Shown: positions 6,953 through 14,254, counted from the stretch's first letter. The stretch: DNA of 14,254 bases from Clostridiales bacterium (GCA_012729875.1 JAAYCC010000048.1:1-14254), one strand, 5' to 3'. Notes: generated from the letters alone by a model not told the origin. A program made the numbers and translations.

Positions 6953-6968
6953 TTGTTATATCTTTTTC

Positions 6969-7898
6969 TCAGTCGTCGAAAAGGGGTGTGCTGAAATATC
7001 TCTCGGCGGTGTCGGGCAGTATGGTGACCACTGTTTTTCCCGGCCCGAGCTTTTTTGCCATCTGTATGGCGGCCGCCACGTTCGTACCGCTGGATATGCC
7101 GCACATGAGCCCCTCTAAACGGGCAAGATCTTTTGCAGTCTGCAGCGCCTCTCCATCGGAGACAATATAGATGTCGTTGTAGATGTCGGTATTCAGGTTA
7201 TCGGGTATAAGCCCGTCGCCTATGCCCATCTGCAGGTGGGTCCCTATGGTGCCACCCGCCAGTATCGCGGCGTTCTCAGGTTCCACCGCCCAGATAGCTA
7301 TGTCCGGATATTGGGCCTTCAGCACCTCGCCGATGCCGGATATGGTGCCTCCTGTACCCACTCCGGAGCAAAAGCCGTCTATCGGGGCGGCCACCTGCTC
7401 GAGAATCTCAAGGGCGGTGTGGTGCTTGTGGGCCAGGGGATTGTTGGCGTTTGTAAATTGCTGGGGGACATATACCCTCGGGTCTTCCGCCGCCATACGC
7501 ATTGCGGTGTTCAGGCACTCGTCTATACAGCAGCCTATATTGCCCGCGTCGTGGATAAGCACGACCTCCGCACCGTAGTGCCTGACAAGCTTGCGGCGCT
7601 CCTCGCTCACAGAGTCGGGCATGATGATTATGGTCCGGTAGCCCCTGACCGCTCCGATGAGCGCAAGGCCGATGCCCTGGTTTCCGCTGGTGGGCTCCAC
7701 GATTATTGAGTCACTTTTGAGGATACCGTCTCTCTCCGCCTGTTCTATCATGTTGAGTGCGGTGCGTGTTTTGACGGAGCCGCCGACATTGAGCCCCTCG
7801 TATTTTACAAGCACGCGGGCTCCCTTGGGGTCCGCCATGCGCTGGAGCTGTATCATCGGGGTGTGCCCTGTCGCTTCAAGTACATTTCTATATACCAC
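6969..7898 (-). CDS. cysK: Cysteine synthase family protein (PLP-dependent, CysK-like), GTG start
   Basis: Family members replace the acetyl (or phospho) group of an activated serine with sulfide to make cysteine, using PLP. The 309-residue product has the fold type II signatures: the PLP lysine at K43 in NVGGSVKTRTA, the substrate loop PTSGNQGIGLA (69-79), the phosphate-binding GTGGTISG, GISSGTN near the C-terminus, and the typical end ERYFSTPLFDD. Length fits CysK (about 310). Several conserved positions differ from standard CysK: NVGGSVKTR for NPGGSVKDR, SGNQG for SGNTG, HTALEI for TTGPEI and DTAERY for DTGERY. A related activity such as O-phosphoserine sulfhydrylase or a cystathionine synthase-like reaction is therefore possible. 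The GTG start has GAGGAG (7907-7912) 8 bases upstream; an ATG at the ribosome site is out of frame. It is a single-gene unit with no cysE beside it, under its own promoter and a palindromic operator candidate. Confidence 0.88.
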   Translation of the reverse strand: MVYRNVLEATGHTPMIQLQRMADPKGARVLVKYEGLNVGGSVKTRTALNMIEQAERDGILKSDSIIVEPTSGNQGIGLALIGAVRGYRTIIIMPDSVSEERRKLVRHYGAEVVLIHDAGNIGCCIDECLNTAMRMAAEDPRVYVPQQFTNANNPLAHKHHTALEILEQVAAPIDGFCSGVGTGGTISGIGEVLKAQYPDIAIWAVEPENAAILAGGTIGTHLQMGIGDGLIPDNLNTDIYNDIYIVSDGEALQTAKDLARLEGLMCGISSGTNVAAAIQMAKKLGPGKTVVTILPDTAERYFSTPLFDD

Positions 7899-7920
7899 TT
7901 GAGCATCTCCTCACGGATAA

Positions 7921-7934
7921 AATACTATAGTATT
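7921..7934. promoter_or_regulatory. Perfect 14-bp palindrome at the cysK start point (candidate operator)
   Basis: AATACTATAGTATT equals its own reverse complement. It overlaps the last three bases of the cysK -10 box and covers the predicted start near 7925, a classic repressor position. Rrf2-family regulators such as CymR control cysteine genes in Bacillota and use AT-rich palindromes, so one of these is a plausible binder. That assignment is inference. Confidence 0.6.
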
Positions 7935-7960
7935 ATACGTTATTTCATCTTGAAATGCAA
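7932..7960 (-). promoter_or_regulatory. Sigma-A promoter of cysK
   Basis: On the - strand TTGCAT (7960-7955) and a perfect TATAAT (7937-7932) are separated by 17 bases. The start would be near 7925, giving a leader of only about 27 bases before the GTG. A riboswitch or T-box does not fit in that length. Confidence 0.85.
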
Positions 7961-7994
7961 CGCCGAAAAAATGTTGCGAAAACACGCCTTTGTG

Positions 7995-8023
7995 TTAGAA
8001 TAAGAATGTAGCTGAATTATAAT
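7995..8023 (+). promoter_or_regulatory. Probable promoter of the hprK cluster
   Basis: A perfect -10 TATAAT (8018-8023) stands 17 bases after a weak -35-like TTAGAA (7995-8000). The start would be near 8030, just before the ribosome site GGAGG (8034-8038). It is the only good promoter I see upstream of hprK, and it is divergent from the cysK promoter. The weak -35 suggests low or activator-aided expression. Confidence 0.6.
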
Positions 8024-8046
8024 ATGATTATACGGAGGTTAGCTTC

Positions 8047-8991
8047 ATGGCCCAAAAATATGCAGTTCCGCTCTCCGAGCTGGTCAGGGAACACGACCTT
8101 GTCCCCATCCATACCTCGGCGGACTTCGAGAAAGCCATGATAACGAGCATGGCGGTCGGCAGACCGGGCCTGCAGTTTGCAGGCTTTTACGAATACTTTG
8201 ACAATTCCCGTATGCTGGTCTACGGCAAGCAGGAAAACACATATCTGAAAAAGCTCCCAGCGGAGGATCGCCACAGGTCTGTAGAGGAGCTCATGAAGCA
8301 CGACCCCTGCGCTTTGATCGCCTGCCACGGAGTCGATATTTTGCCCGAGGTGGTGGAGCTTGCGGAGAAATATGACAGAAACGTCTTCACCTCCGAGCTG
8401 GACACCTCCGAGCTGATGGCCCAGCTTATAAGCTCTCTGCATCTGCATCTTGCGCCCCGCCAAACTATACATGCGGTGCTTGTGGACGTCTACGGAGAAG
8501 GTCTTCTGATAACGGGCGACAGCGGCATCGGCAAAAGCGAGACCGCTCTCGAGCTAATCAAGCGCGGGCACCGTCTCATAGCCGACGACGCGGTGGAGAT
8601 AAGGCGCATAAGCAAAGACACTCTGATCGGCCAGTCCCCTCCTCTCATCCGCCATTATATGGAGTTCCGGGGCATGGGGATAGTAAACGTCCGCTATATC
8701 TTCGGCGTAGGCGCGGTAAAGGCCTCACAGAAGATACATCTTGTCGTCAATCTCGAAAACTGGGAGGAATACAAGCCCTATGACAGGCTCGGTGTGAAAG
8801 AGGAATACACCGACATAATGGGGGTTCAGGTACCTCTTATTACTATCCCCGTCCGCACCGGCCGCAACCTTGCGGTTATTCTTGAACTGGCGGCCATGAA
8901 CCACCGCCAGAAAAAGCTCGGCTACAACGCCGCCGAAGACCTTGAAAGGCGGCACGATTACAACATCGACAACGACTTGTTTGAGGATTAG
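8047..8991 (+). CDS. hprK: HPr kinase/phosphorylase
   Basis: HprK phosphorylates (and dephosphorylates) the regulatory serine of the phosphotransferase protein HPr in response to glycolytic intermediates and phosphate, the central switch of carbon catabolite repression in Bacillota. The 314-residue product has the N-terminal domain (about 1-130) and the kinase core. That core carries IHAVLVDVYG with catalytic-region His142, the P-loop GDSGIGKS (157-164), the following LIADDAVEI, and the family signature MEFRGMGIVNV (205-215). Length matches the usual 305-320 residues. GGAGG (8034-8038) lies 8 bases before the ATG. It is the first gene of the rightward cluster, and murB begins 5 bases after its stop. 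Neither ptsH nor crh is in the window, so its substrate HPr is encoded elsewhere. Confidence 0.97.
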   Translation: MAQKYAVPLSELVREHDLVPIHTSADFEKAMITSMAVGRPGLQFAGFYEYFDNSRMLVYGKQENTYLKKLPAEDRHRSVEELMKHDPCALIACHGVDILPEVVELAEKYDRNVFTSELDTSELMAQLISSLHLHLAPRQTIHAVLVDVYGEGLLITGDSGIGKSETALELIKRGHRLIADDAVEIRRISKDTLIGQSPPLIRHYMEFRGMGIVNVRYIFGVGAVKASQKIHLVVNLENWEEYKPYDRLGVKEEYTDIMGVQVPLITIPVRTGRNLAVILELAAMNHRQKKLGYNAAEDLERRHDYNIDNDLFED

Positions 8992-8996
8992 TTTTT

Positions 8997-9914
8997 ATGG
9001 ATAACTTTGGAAGGCTTATAAGCGAGATACGCGCAGAACTCCCCCGGCTTGAACTGAGGGAGAACGAGCAAATGCGTGATCACTGTTCCTTCAAAATCGG
9101 CGGAGCGGCGCGGGTGATGGCGCTGCCCTCGTCCGCTGAGGAGGCCGAGAAGCTCTGTCTTTCTCTGCGCAGAAGCGGCGTTGAACCCCTTATCGTGGGG
9201 AACGGCACAAACCTGCTTGTGACCGACTCCCCTCTCGACCGCTTCGTCGTCAAATTTTCCGACAAAATGGGCTCCGTGGAAAAGCGCGGAGATAACGGAG
9301 TGTTTGCGCTCTCCGGAATTTCTCTCGCACGGCTGGCCTCTTTTTGCGCAAAAGCCTCTCTGACCGGTCTGGAATTTGCCCACGGCATACCCGGCACGCT
9401 CGGCGGAGCCGTCAGCATGAACGCGGGCGCCTACGGCGGTGAGATGAAGGACGTTCTGCGCTCCGCCGACTATCTGGACGAAAATCTGAAGCTCTGCAGA
9501 AAGACCTCTAAAGAGTTGGAAATGGGATACCGCCACAGCGTGTTTTCGGAAACCGGCTGTGTCATTCTGGGAGCGGAGATCGAGCTTGCGTCAGGCAGCG
9601 AAGATGCGATACTCACCCGAATGCGGGAGCTCTCGGAGAAGCGCCGGGCCTCCCAGCCGCTGGATATGCCCTCCGCGGGCAGCACCTTTAAGCGGCCGGA
9701 GCAGGGCTATGCCGCGGCACTCATTGACGAGGCCGGGTTAAAGGGCTTTGCCATAGGCGGAGCAGAGGTCAGCCAAAAACACGCCGGCTTTGTAATAAAC
9801 CGCGGAAACGCCACATTCGACGAAGTTTTGGCTCTTATTGAGCACATTCAGAAAACCGTTTACGAGCGCACGGGCATTTCTCTGGAACCCGAGGTTAAAA
9901 TAATTCGCGGCTGA
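8997..9914 (+). CDS. murB: UDP-N-acetylenolpyruvoylglucosamine reductase
   Basis: MurB reduces the enolpyruvyl group with NADPH and FAD to make UDP-N-acetylmuramate, the second committed step of peptidoglycan precursor synthesis, in the cytoplasm. The 305-residue product is the type II (Gram-positive) form. FAD-binding motifs are VGNGTNLLV (67-75) and GIPGTLGGAVSMNAGAYGGE (130-149). The active site includes YRHSVF (178-183), the proton-donor serine S229 in PSAGSTFKRP, QKHAGFVIN, and the terminal catalytic-type glutamate in EPEVKII (E299). The ATG lies 5 bases after the hprK stop, and its GAGGA ribosome site is inside the end of hprK, so translation is probably coupled. The hprK-murB-rapZ arrangement is familiar from clostridia. 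Confidence 0.97.
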   Translation: MDNFGRLISEIRAELPRLELRENEQMRDHCSFKIGGAARVMALPSSAEEAEKLCLSLRRSGVEPLIVGNGTNLLVTDSPLDRFVVKFSDKMGSVEKRGDNGVFALSGISLARLASFCAKASLTGLEFAHGIPGTLGGAVSMNAGAYGGEMKDVLRSADYLDENLKLCRKTSKELEMGYRHSVFSETGCVILGAEIELASGSEDAILTRMRELSEKRRASQPLDMPSAGSTFKRPEQGYAAALIDEAGLKGFAIGGAEVSQKHAGFVINRGNATFDEVLALIEHIQKTVYERTGISLEPEVKIIRG

Positions 9915-9937
9915 TTTTATATTCAGGAGGAGAGCTT

Positions 9938-10795
9938 ATGGAGTTTTTGATCATTTCCGGACTTTCCGGCGCGGGTAAGAGCCGCGCGGCCGATATGCTC
10001 GAGGATCTGGACTACTATTGCGTTGACAACATGCCCATCGTGCTCATTCCCAAGTTCGCACAGCTCTGTATGGCGGCCAATGACCGCTACGACCGCGTTG
10101 CTCTGGTCACCGACATCCGTGAGCGCGCCAGCTTTGAGGAGCTTTTCATTGTTTTGGACGGACTATGGGAACTGGGCTGCGACTACCGAATACTGTTTAT
10201 GGAGGCGGAACCCGCCGTGATCGTCAAGCGTTACAAGGAGACCCGCCGACGACACCCGCTGGCCGCACCCGGCATGACCATAGAGCAGGCCATCGACAAC
10301 GAAATCAAGCTGTTGGCGCCAATGCGTGAGCGTGCGGACTATATAATCAACACCAGCCACACCACACTTGGCGAGCTTCAGGGTGAGATATACCGCCTGT
10401 TCGTGGGCAACGACGCAAAGCAGAAGCTGATGGTCAACGTCATGTCCTTCGGCTATAAATACGGTATACCCATCGAATCCGATCTGGTGTTCGATGTGAG
10501 GTTCCTGCCCAATCCCTTCTATGTCGTGGAGCTGCGCGAGATGTGTGGGCTTGACGAGCCGGTACGCGAGTTTGTCTTCCAAAGTCCCGAGACAAAGGAG
10601 TTCGTTGCAAAGCTCGAGGATCTCGTCAAATTCCTGCTGCCGCGCTATGTTGAGGAGGGCAAGCTGAGCCTTACGATTTCCATAGGCTGCACCGGCGGAC
10701 GGCACCGCTCAGTAGCCGTGGCCAAAGCGCTCAGCGACTATATAAGCAGCATCGGCTACTCATCGCAGAATATAAACCGAGACATAGGAAAATAG
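9938..10795 (+). CDS. rapZ: RapZ/YvcJ-family nucleotide-binding regulator
   Basis: This is a P-loop NTPase-like protein. In E. coli RapZ binds the small RNA GlmZ and guides RNase E to control GlmS; in Bacillus the homologue YvcJ hydrolyses GTP and affects competence. The role in clostridia is less clear. The 285-residue product shows the Walker A GLSGAGKS (8-15), CVDNMP (28-33), the Walker B-like VTDIRER (57-63), SFGYKYGIP (170-178), DVRFLPNP (187-194) and the C-terminal GCTGGRHRSV (250-259). These are the family hallmarks, and length is normal. AGGAGG (9925-9930) is 7 bases before the ATG. Position between murB and yvcK is the conserved Gram-positive order. A link to amino-sugar supply for the wall is suggested by the murB neighbour but not shown here. 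Confidence 0.95.
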   Translation: MEFLIISGLSGAGKSRAADMLEDLDYYCVDNMPIVLIPKFAQLCMAANDRYDRVALVTDIRERASFEELFIVLDGLWELGCDYRILFMEAEPAVIVKRYKETRRRHPLAAPGMTIEQAIDNEIKLLAPMRERADYIINTSHTTLGELQGEIYRLFVGNDAKQKLMVNVMSFGYKYGIPIESDLVFDVRFLPNPFYVVELREMCGLDEPVREFVFQSPETKEFVAKLEDLVKFLLPRYVEEGKLSLTISIGCTGGRHRSVAVAKALSDYISSIGYSSQNINRDIGK

Positions 10796-10832
10796 GCGTA
10801 AGCAAACTGTTTTCCACCTAGCGGAGGTCATT

Positions 10833-11828
10833 ATGACAACTCAAAAAGCCGACCCGGCGGTCGTTGCAATCGGCGGCGGCACCGGACTTTCAACTATGCT
10901 CAGGGGACTTAAACGGCAAACAAACAACATAACGGCCGTCGTCACCATGGCGGACGACGGCGGCGGAAGCGGAAAGCTCCGCGACGAGCTGGGCATGCCG
11001 CCCCCGGGCGACGTACGCAACTGTCTGAGGGCCCTCGCCAACACCGAGCCGACCATGGAGCAGATCTTGGACTACCGCTTCACCGAGGGCTGCCTTAAGG
11101 GGCAGAGCCTTGGAAACCTCGTGCTTGCGGCACTTAACGATATTTCCGGCTCGTTTTACGACGCCGTACGCAAGCTCAGCGAAATATTGGCGATTACTGG
11201 TCATGTTTTGCCCGTAACCACGGAGGATGTGCGGCTGCTGGCCCATTTTGACGACGGCACCGAGGTGCTGGGAGAAAGCAAGATTTGCGAATTCAAAAAA
11301 AACTCCGACCGACGAATCAGCCGAATTACCGTTCTGCCGGAGAACCCGCCCGCTCTGCGTGAGAGCATCCGCGCCATTGAAGACGCGGATCTCATCCTGC
11401 TGGGACCGGGCAGCCTTTACACAAGCATAATACCCAATTTGCTGACAAAGGGAATAGCGCAGGCAATTGCCGACTCCGACGCGCTAAAAATATATATTCT
11501 TAACGTCGCGACCGAGGTCGGCGAGACCGACGGATATTCCGCCTCCGACCATGTCAGAGCCATATTTTCCCACTCCTCAGACAGGCTGTTCGACTACTGC
11601 CTTGCCAACAGCACAGCTTTTCCGGAAGCGGTCAAGCACCGCCATGGGGAGCTGGGCGGCTCCCAGGTGGTAGTGGACTCCGAGGAACTCGAGCGTCTTG
11701 GAGTATGCCCGATTCTACGCCCGATGCTTAACTGCTCCGACGGCTACGCCCACCACGATTCCACCTTGCTGGCATCTGAAATCATGAGTATCTATACTGC
11801 AAAATCGCCTACAAAGATATATATTTAG
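10833..11828 (+). CDS. yvcK: YvcK/CofD-like gluconeogenesis factor
   Basis: YvcK proteins are needed for growth on gluconeogenic carbon sources and for normal cell shape and PBP1 placement in Bacillus; they bind UDP-sugars. The 331-residue product carries the N-terminal Rossmann-like AIGGGTGLS (12-20), then MADDGGGSGKLR (39-50) and PPPGDVRNCLRALAN (56-70), and a later LLGPGSLYTSIIPNLL, all characteristic. Length is near the family norm (about 315-330). GGAGG (10823-10827) lies 5 bases before the ATG, slightly close but the only good start. It is flanked by rapZ (37 bases) and whiA (45 bases), the order seen across Bacillota. It has no membrane segment or signal peptide, so it is cytoplasmic. 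Confidence 0.96.
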   Translation: MTTQKADPAVVAIGGGTGLSTMLRGLKRQTNNITAVVTMADDGGGSGKLRDELGMPPPGDVRNCLRALANTEPTMEQILDYRFTEGCLKGQSLGNLVLAALNDISGSFYDAVRKLSEILAITGHVLPVTTEDVRLLAHFDDGTEVLGESKICEFKKNSDRRISRITVLPENPPALRESIRAIEDADLILLGPGSLYTSIIPNLLTKGIAQAIADSDALKIYILNVATEVGETDGYSASDHVRAIFSHSSDRLFDYCLANSTAFPEAVKHRHGELGGSQVVVDSEELERLGVCPILRPMLNCSDGYAHHDSTLLASEIMSIYTAKSPTKIYI

Positions 11829-11873
11829 CATTTTTCTCCCTTTGCGACAATTCTGTGAGAGGAGCTGTATACC

Positions 11874-12770
11874 ATGTCGTTTTCCTCGGACACTAAGGCC
11901 GAGCTCTGCCGCGCACCGCTGAGCAAGAGATGCTGCGCCGTAGCAGAGTCCTACGGTGTTTTGCTCTACTGCAATATGTTTTCGGCAAGCGAGATCAGGA
12001 TTATGACGTCGAGCAGTGACTTTGCAGAGCGCCTGCCAAAACTTTTCAGAAAGGCATTCGGCTGCAGCTTCGACTCAAAGCCGAGCTTTGAGGTAAAGGG
12101 CAAACTATGTTTTTCCATCAGCTCTCCGGAGACAGTCTCCCAAATTTTTTCCGCCTACGGATACGAAAAGGACTCCATACTCGCCCACCATATAAACCTG
12201 GGCGTACTTGAGGAAACCTGCTGCAAAAACTCCTTTCTGCGCGGAGCATTTCTTGCTGGAGGAAGCATATCCGACCCTGAAAAGAGCTATCACCTGGAGC
12301 TTATCACCCCCCATTTTAACGTCAGCCGCGAGACCTACTCCATCTTGCTTGAGCTGGGGTTTTCACCAAAGGACGCCGCCCGAGGCGGCAACTACATCAC
12401 CTATTTCAAACAGTCCGACTCCATAGAGGACTTTCTGACCCACCTGGGCGCACCGGTCTCAGCGATGGAAATAATGTCCGCGAAGGTGGAAAAAGAGATG
12501 CGGAACACCATAAACCGCCGCGTAAACTGCGACAGCGCAAACGCGGATAAGGTCGTCCTTGCCGCTCAGGAGCAGCTTGACGCCATCCGGCGCATCGAAA
12601 TGACCTCCGGGCTCGGCGACCTGCCGGATAAGCTGCGTGAAGCGGCTCTCCTGCGCATAGCCAACCCCGAGGCGAGCCTTGCGGATCTGGCGGCGCTCGC
12701 ACAGCCGCCGGTAAGTAAATCCTGCATCAGCCACAGAATAAGAAAGCTCATAGCGCTCGCCGATCAATAG
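11874..12770 (+). CDS. whiA: DNA-binding protein WhiA
   Basis: WhiA is a DNA-binding protein. It controls sporulation septation genes in Streptomyces and affects chromosome segregation and division in Bacillus. The 298-residue product starts with the family-type MSFSSDTKAEL. It holds a degenerate LAGLIDADG homing-endonuclease fold whose second motif is seen in SFLRGAFLAGGSIS (120-133) and YHLEL (139-143). The linker follows with NRRVNCDSANADK (214-226), then a C-terminal helix-turn-helix (about 255-298: LREAALLRIANPEASLADLA, then SKSCISHRIRKL). Like other WhiA it should have no nuclease activity. A GAGAGGAG ribosome site lies 9 bases before the ATG. In Bacillus the next gene is crh; here dnaE follows 54 bases downstream. 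Confidence 0.96.
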   Translation: MSFSSDTKAELCRAPLSKRCCAVAESYGVLLYCNMFSASEIRIMTSSSDFAERLPKLFRKAFGCSFDSKPSFEVKGKLCFSISSPETVSQIFSAYGYEKDSILAHHINLGVLEETCCKNSFLRGAFLAGGSISDPEKSYHLELITPHFNVSRETYSILLELGFSPKDAARGGNYITYFKQSDSIEDFLTHLGAPVSAMEIMSAKVEKEMRNTINRRVNCDSANADKVVLAAQEQLDAIRRIEMTSGLGDLPDKLREAALLRIANPEASLADLAALAQPPVSKSCISHRIRKLIALADQ

Positions 12771-12774
12771 CGCA

Positions 12775-12822
12775 GGTTATCGGCTTTCCCGCGTAAACCT
12801 CTACATCCGAAAGGAGATAACC
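12775..12822 (+). promoter_or_regulatory. Predicted hairpin enclosing the dnaE ribosome binding site
   Basis: In the gap between whiA and dnaE, GGTTATC (12775-12781) pairs with GATAACC (12816-12822). After a 2x2 internal loop, CTTTC (12784-12788) pairs with GAAAG (12809-12813). The 12 pairs enclose a 20-base loop, and the ribosome site AAAGGAG (12810-12816) lies wholly in the 3' strand. The stem begins 5 bases after the whiA stop, so ribosomes ending whiA could open it. No U-run follows, so it is not a terminator. The regulatory role is inferred. Confidence 0.5.
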
Positions 12823-12824
12823 CA

Positions 12825-14254
12825 ATGGCATTTGTTCACCTCCATGTCCACAGCGAATTCAGCCTTCTGGACGGCGCCTGCCGAATAGAGGACATGGCGG
12901 AGCGCGCGCATGAGCTTGGTCAGACCGCTCTTGCAATAACCGACCACGGTGTCATGTACGGCGCAGTATCCTTTTTCAAGGCCTGTAAAAAGGCCGGAAT
13001 AAAGCCTCTTATCGGCTGTGAGGTCTACGTTGCTCCCCGCGGCATGACGGACAGGGAGCACGGCCCAGACAGCAATTACTCCCACCTCATACTGCTCTGT
13101 AAGAACGAGACGGGCTACCGGAACCTGTCCTATCTGGTGAGCGCGGGCTTCACCGAGGGCTTTTACATAAAGCCCCGCATAGATTGGCAGCTCCTCAGCG
13201 GGCACTCCGAGGGGCTGATTTGCCTTTCCGGCTGCGTGGCCGGTGAAATCCAGCAGAAGATAATAAACGGGGATTATTCCGAAGCAAAAAGCCGTGCGCT
13301 TCAGCTCTCCGAGCTCTTTGGCAAGGACTGCTTCTACCTAGAGATACAGGCTCACGGCATAACCGAGGAGCGTATCGCCGCCGAGGGCCTAGTTAAGCTC
13401 CACCACGAAACGGGAATTCCTCTAGTTCTCACAAACGACGCGCACTACACCAGAAAAGAGGACGCGCGTTACCAGGACGTCCTCATGTGTATACAGATGG
13501 GAAAGACCATCGACGACCCTGACCGTATGAAGTTTGAGGGCAGCGAGTTCTACCTAAAATCCGAGGAGGAGATGCGCTCTCTTTTCTCCGAGTATCCCGA
13601 CGAGGCGCGAAAGGCGGCGGACAACACCGTCAAAATCGCCGACATGTGCAGTTTCGAATTTGAGTTCGGTCACTACCACCTGCCCAGCTTCCGTCTCCCA
13701 GAGGGCGAATCCGACGGCTTTTCCTATCTTAGAAAGATATGTGACAGGGGGTTTACCGCCCGTTACGGAGATAAAAGCGCTGAGGAGCAAGAAACGCTCC
13801 GCAAACAGCTAAAATATGAGCTTGATATGATCCACAGCATGGGCTTTACGGACTACTTTCTTATCGTGTCTGACTTTATCGCCTTTGCCAAGGAGCAGAA
13901 CATACCCGTCGGGCCTGGACGAGGCAGCGCCGCCGGCAGCCTTGTGTCCTACTGTCTGTTCATCACCGATGTGGACCCTTTCAAATACAGCCTGTTTTTT
14001 GAGCGCTTTCTCAACCCCGAGCGCGTCACCATGCCCGATATCGATATTGACTTCTGCGTAGAGCGCCGCGGCGAGGTCATAGACTATGTCTCCCGCAAAT
14101 ATGGCGCCGACCATGTGGCCCAAATTGTCACCTTCGGCACAATGGCCGCCCGCATGGCTGTGCGCGACGTGGGCAGGGCGCTTAATTTCAGCTATGCCGA
14201 GTGCGACACTGTTGCCAAGCAGATCCCCAACGCCCTAAACATGACCATTGACGA
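12825..14254 (+). CDS. dnaE: DNA polymerase III alpha subunit DnaE (N-terminal 476 residues; 3' end outside window)
   Basis: DnaE is the replicative C-family polymerase subunit. The frame stays open from the ATG at 12825 (AAAGGAG at 12810-12816, spacer 8) to the window end, about 40% of a typical 1,150-residue protein. The N-terminus is a PHP domain: HLHVHSEFSLLDG (5-17), ITDHG (38-42), GCEVYVAP (64-71), SGCVAGE (133-139), TNDAHY (201-206). The polymerase domain starts with GPGRGSAAGS (363-372), followed by PDIDIDF (404-410), whose aspartates D405 and D407 correspond to catalytic metal ligands. The form is DnaE rather than PolC, since the PHP domain is at the extreme N-terminus with no exonuclease insert visible. 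The PHP metal ligands appear complete. It is the sixth gene of the hprK cluster. Confidence 0.97.
   Translation, partial: MAFVHLHVHSEFSLLDGACRIEDMAERAHELGQTALAITDHGVMYGAVSFFKACKKAGIKPLIGCEVYVAPRGMTDREHGPDSNYSHLILLCKNETGYRNLSYLVSAGFTEGFYIKPRIDWQLLSGHSEGLICLSGCVAGEIQQKIINGDYSEAKSRALQLSELFGKDCFYLEIQAHGITEERIAAEGLVKLHHETGIPLVLTNDAHYTRKEDARYQDVLMCIQMGKTIDDPDRMKFEGSEFYLKSEEEMRSLFSEYPDEARKAADNTVKIADMCSFEFEFGHYHLPSFRLPEGESDGFSYLRKICDRGFTARYGDKSAEEQETLRKQLKYELDMIHSMGFTDYFLIVSDFIAFAKEQNIPVGPGRGSAAGSLVSYCLFITDVDPFKYSLFFERFLNPERVTMPDIDIDFCVERRGEVIDYVSRKYGADHVAQIVTFGTMAARMAVRDVGRALNFSYAECDTVAKQIPNALNMTID

Noticed and set aside
7970..7986. cre-like sequence TGTTGCGAAAACA between cysK and hprK
   Set aside because: It has a CG core, but its length and flanking positions do not fit the CcpA consensus TGWNANCGNTNWCA.
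8988..9536. A 182-codon open frame on the - strand opposite murB, and similar long antisense frames opposite rapZ, dnaE and hprK
   Set aside because: They lie fully inside genes with clear family motifs on the other strand, have no ribosome site or recognisable domain, and are expected by chance in GC-rich codon-biased DNA.
1..14254. Search for CRISPR repeats, insertion sequences, phage genes, defence systems, tRNA or rRNA
   Set aside because: No direct-repeat arrays, transposase or integrase motifs, or structural RNA genes are visible; the whole window is housekeeping genes with conserved order.

Overview
This window is core-genome DNA from a bacterium of the Bacillota, most likely a gut-type clostridium of the Oscillospirales/Eubacteriales. 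The evidence is gene order and regulation. An hrcA-grpE-dnaK-dnaJ operon sits behind a CIRCE operator. An hprK-murB-rapZ-yvcK-whiA-dnaE cluster has the Gram-positive order. Ribosome binding sites are strong AGGAGG types, promoters are sigma-A-like, and base composition is moderate. I see no mobile element, CRISPR array, tRNA, rRNA or foreign-looking island, and no wholly new system. What is worth a second look is regulatory and at the level of protein variants.

Layout. Positions 1-195 hold the C-terminal end of a small membrane/coiled-coil protein, followed on the + strand by serS (seryl-tRNA synthetase). A perfect 23-bp inverted repeat at 1583-1632 ends both serS and the convergent heat-shock operon. 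That operon runs leftward from about 6506 to 1639 as hrcA, grpE, dnaK, dnaJ. Its promoter (TTGACA-N17-TAAATT) overlaps a CIRCE element, and an additional palindrome lies over the -35 box. Divergent from it is rpmB (ribosomal protein L28) with its own promoter. rpmB converges with a cysK-like cysteine synthase gene, and the two share a bidirectional terminator at 6924-6952. cysK has a consensus promoter with a perfect 14-bp palindrome over its start point. Divergent from cysK is the long rightward cluster hprK, murB, rapZ, yvcK, whiA, dnaE; the last gene runs off the window end.

How the genes work together. HrcA represses its own operon through CIRCE, and GrpE, DnaK and DnaJ form the Hsp70 folding cycle. 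The rightward cluster couples carbon-source sensing (HprK, YvcK, RapZ) with cell-wall synthesis (MurB), division and chromosome control (WhiA) and replication (DnaE). Gaps within it are only 5-54 bases, so co-transcription is likely. A predicted hairpin that buries the dnaE ribosome binding site may set DnaE output separately from the upstream genes.

Start codons were chosen from ribosome binding sites. hrcA uses TTG, cysK uses GTG, and grpE starts 11 bases inside the end of hrcA.
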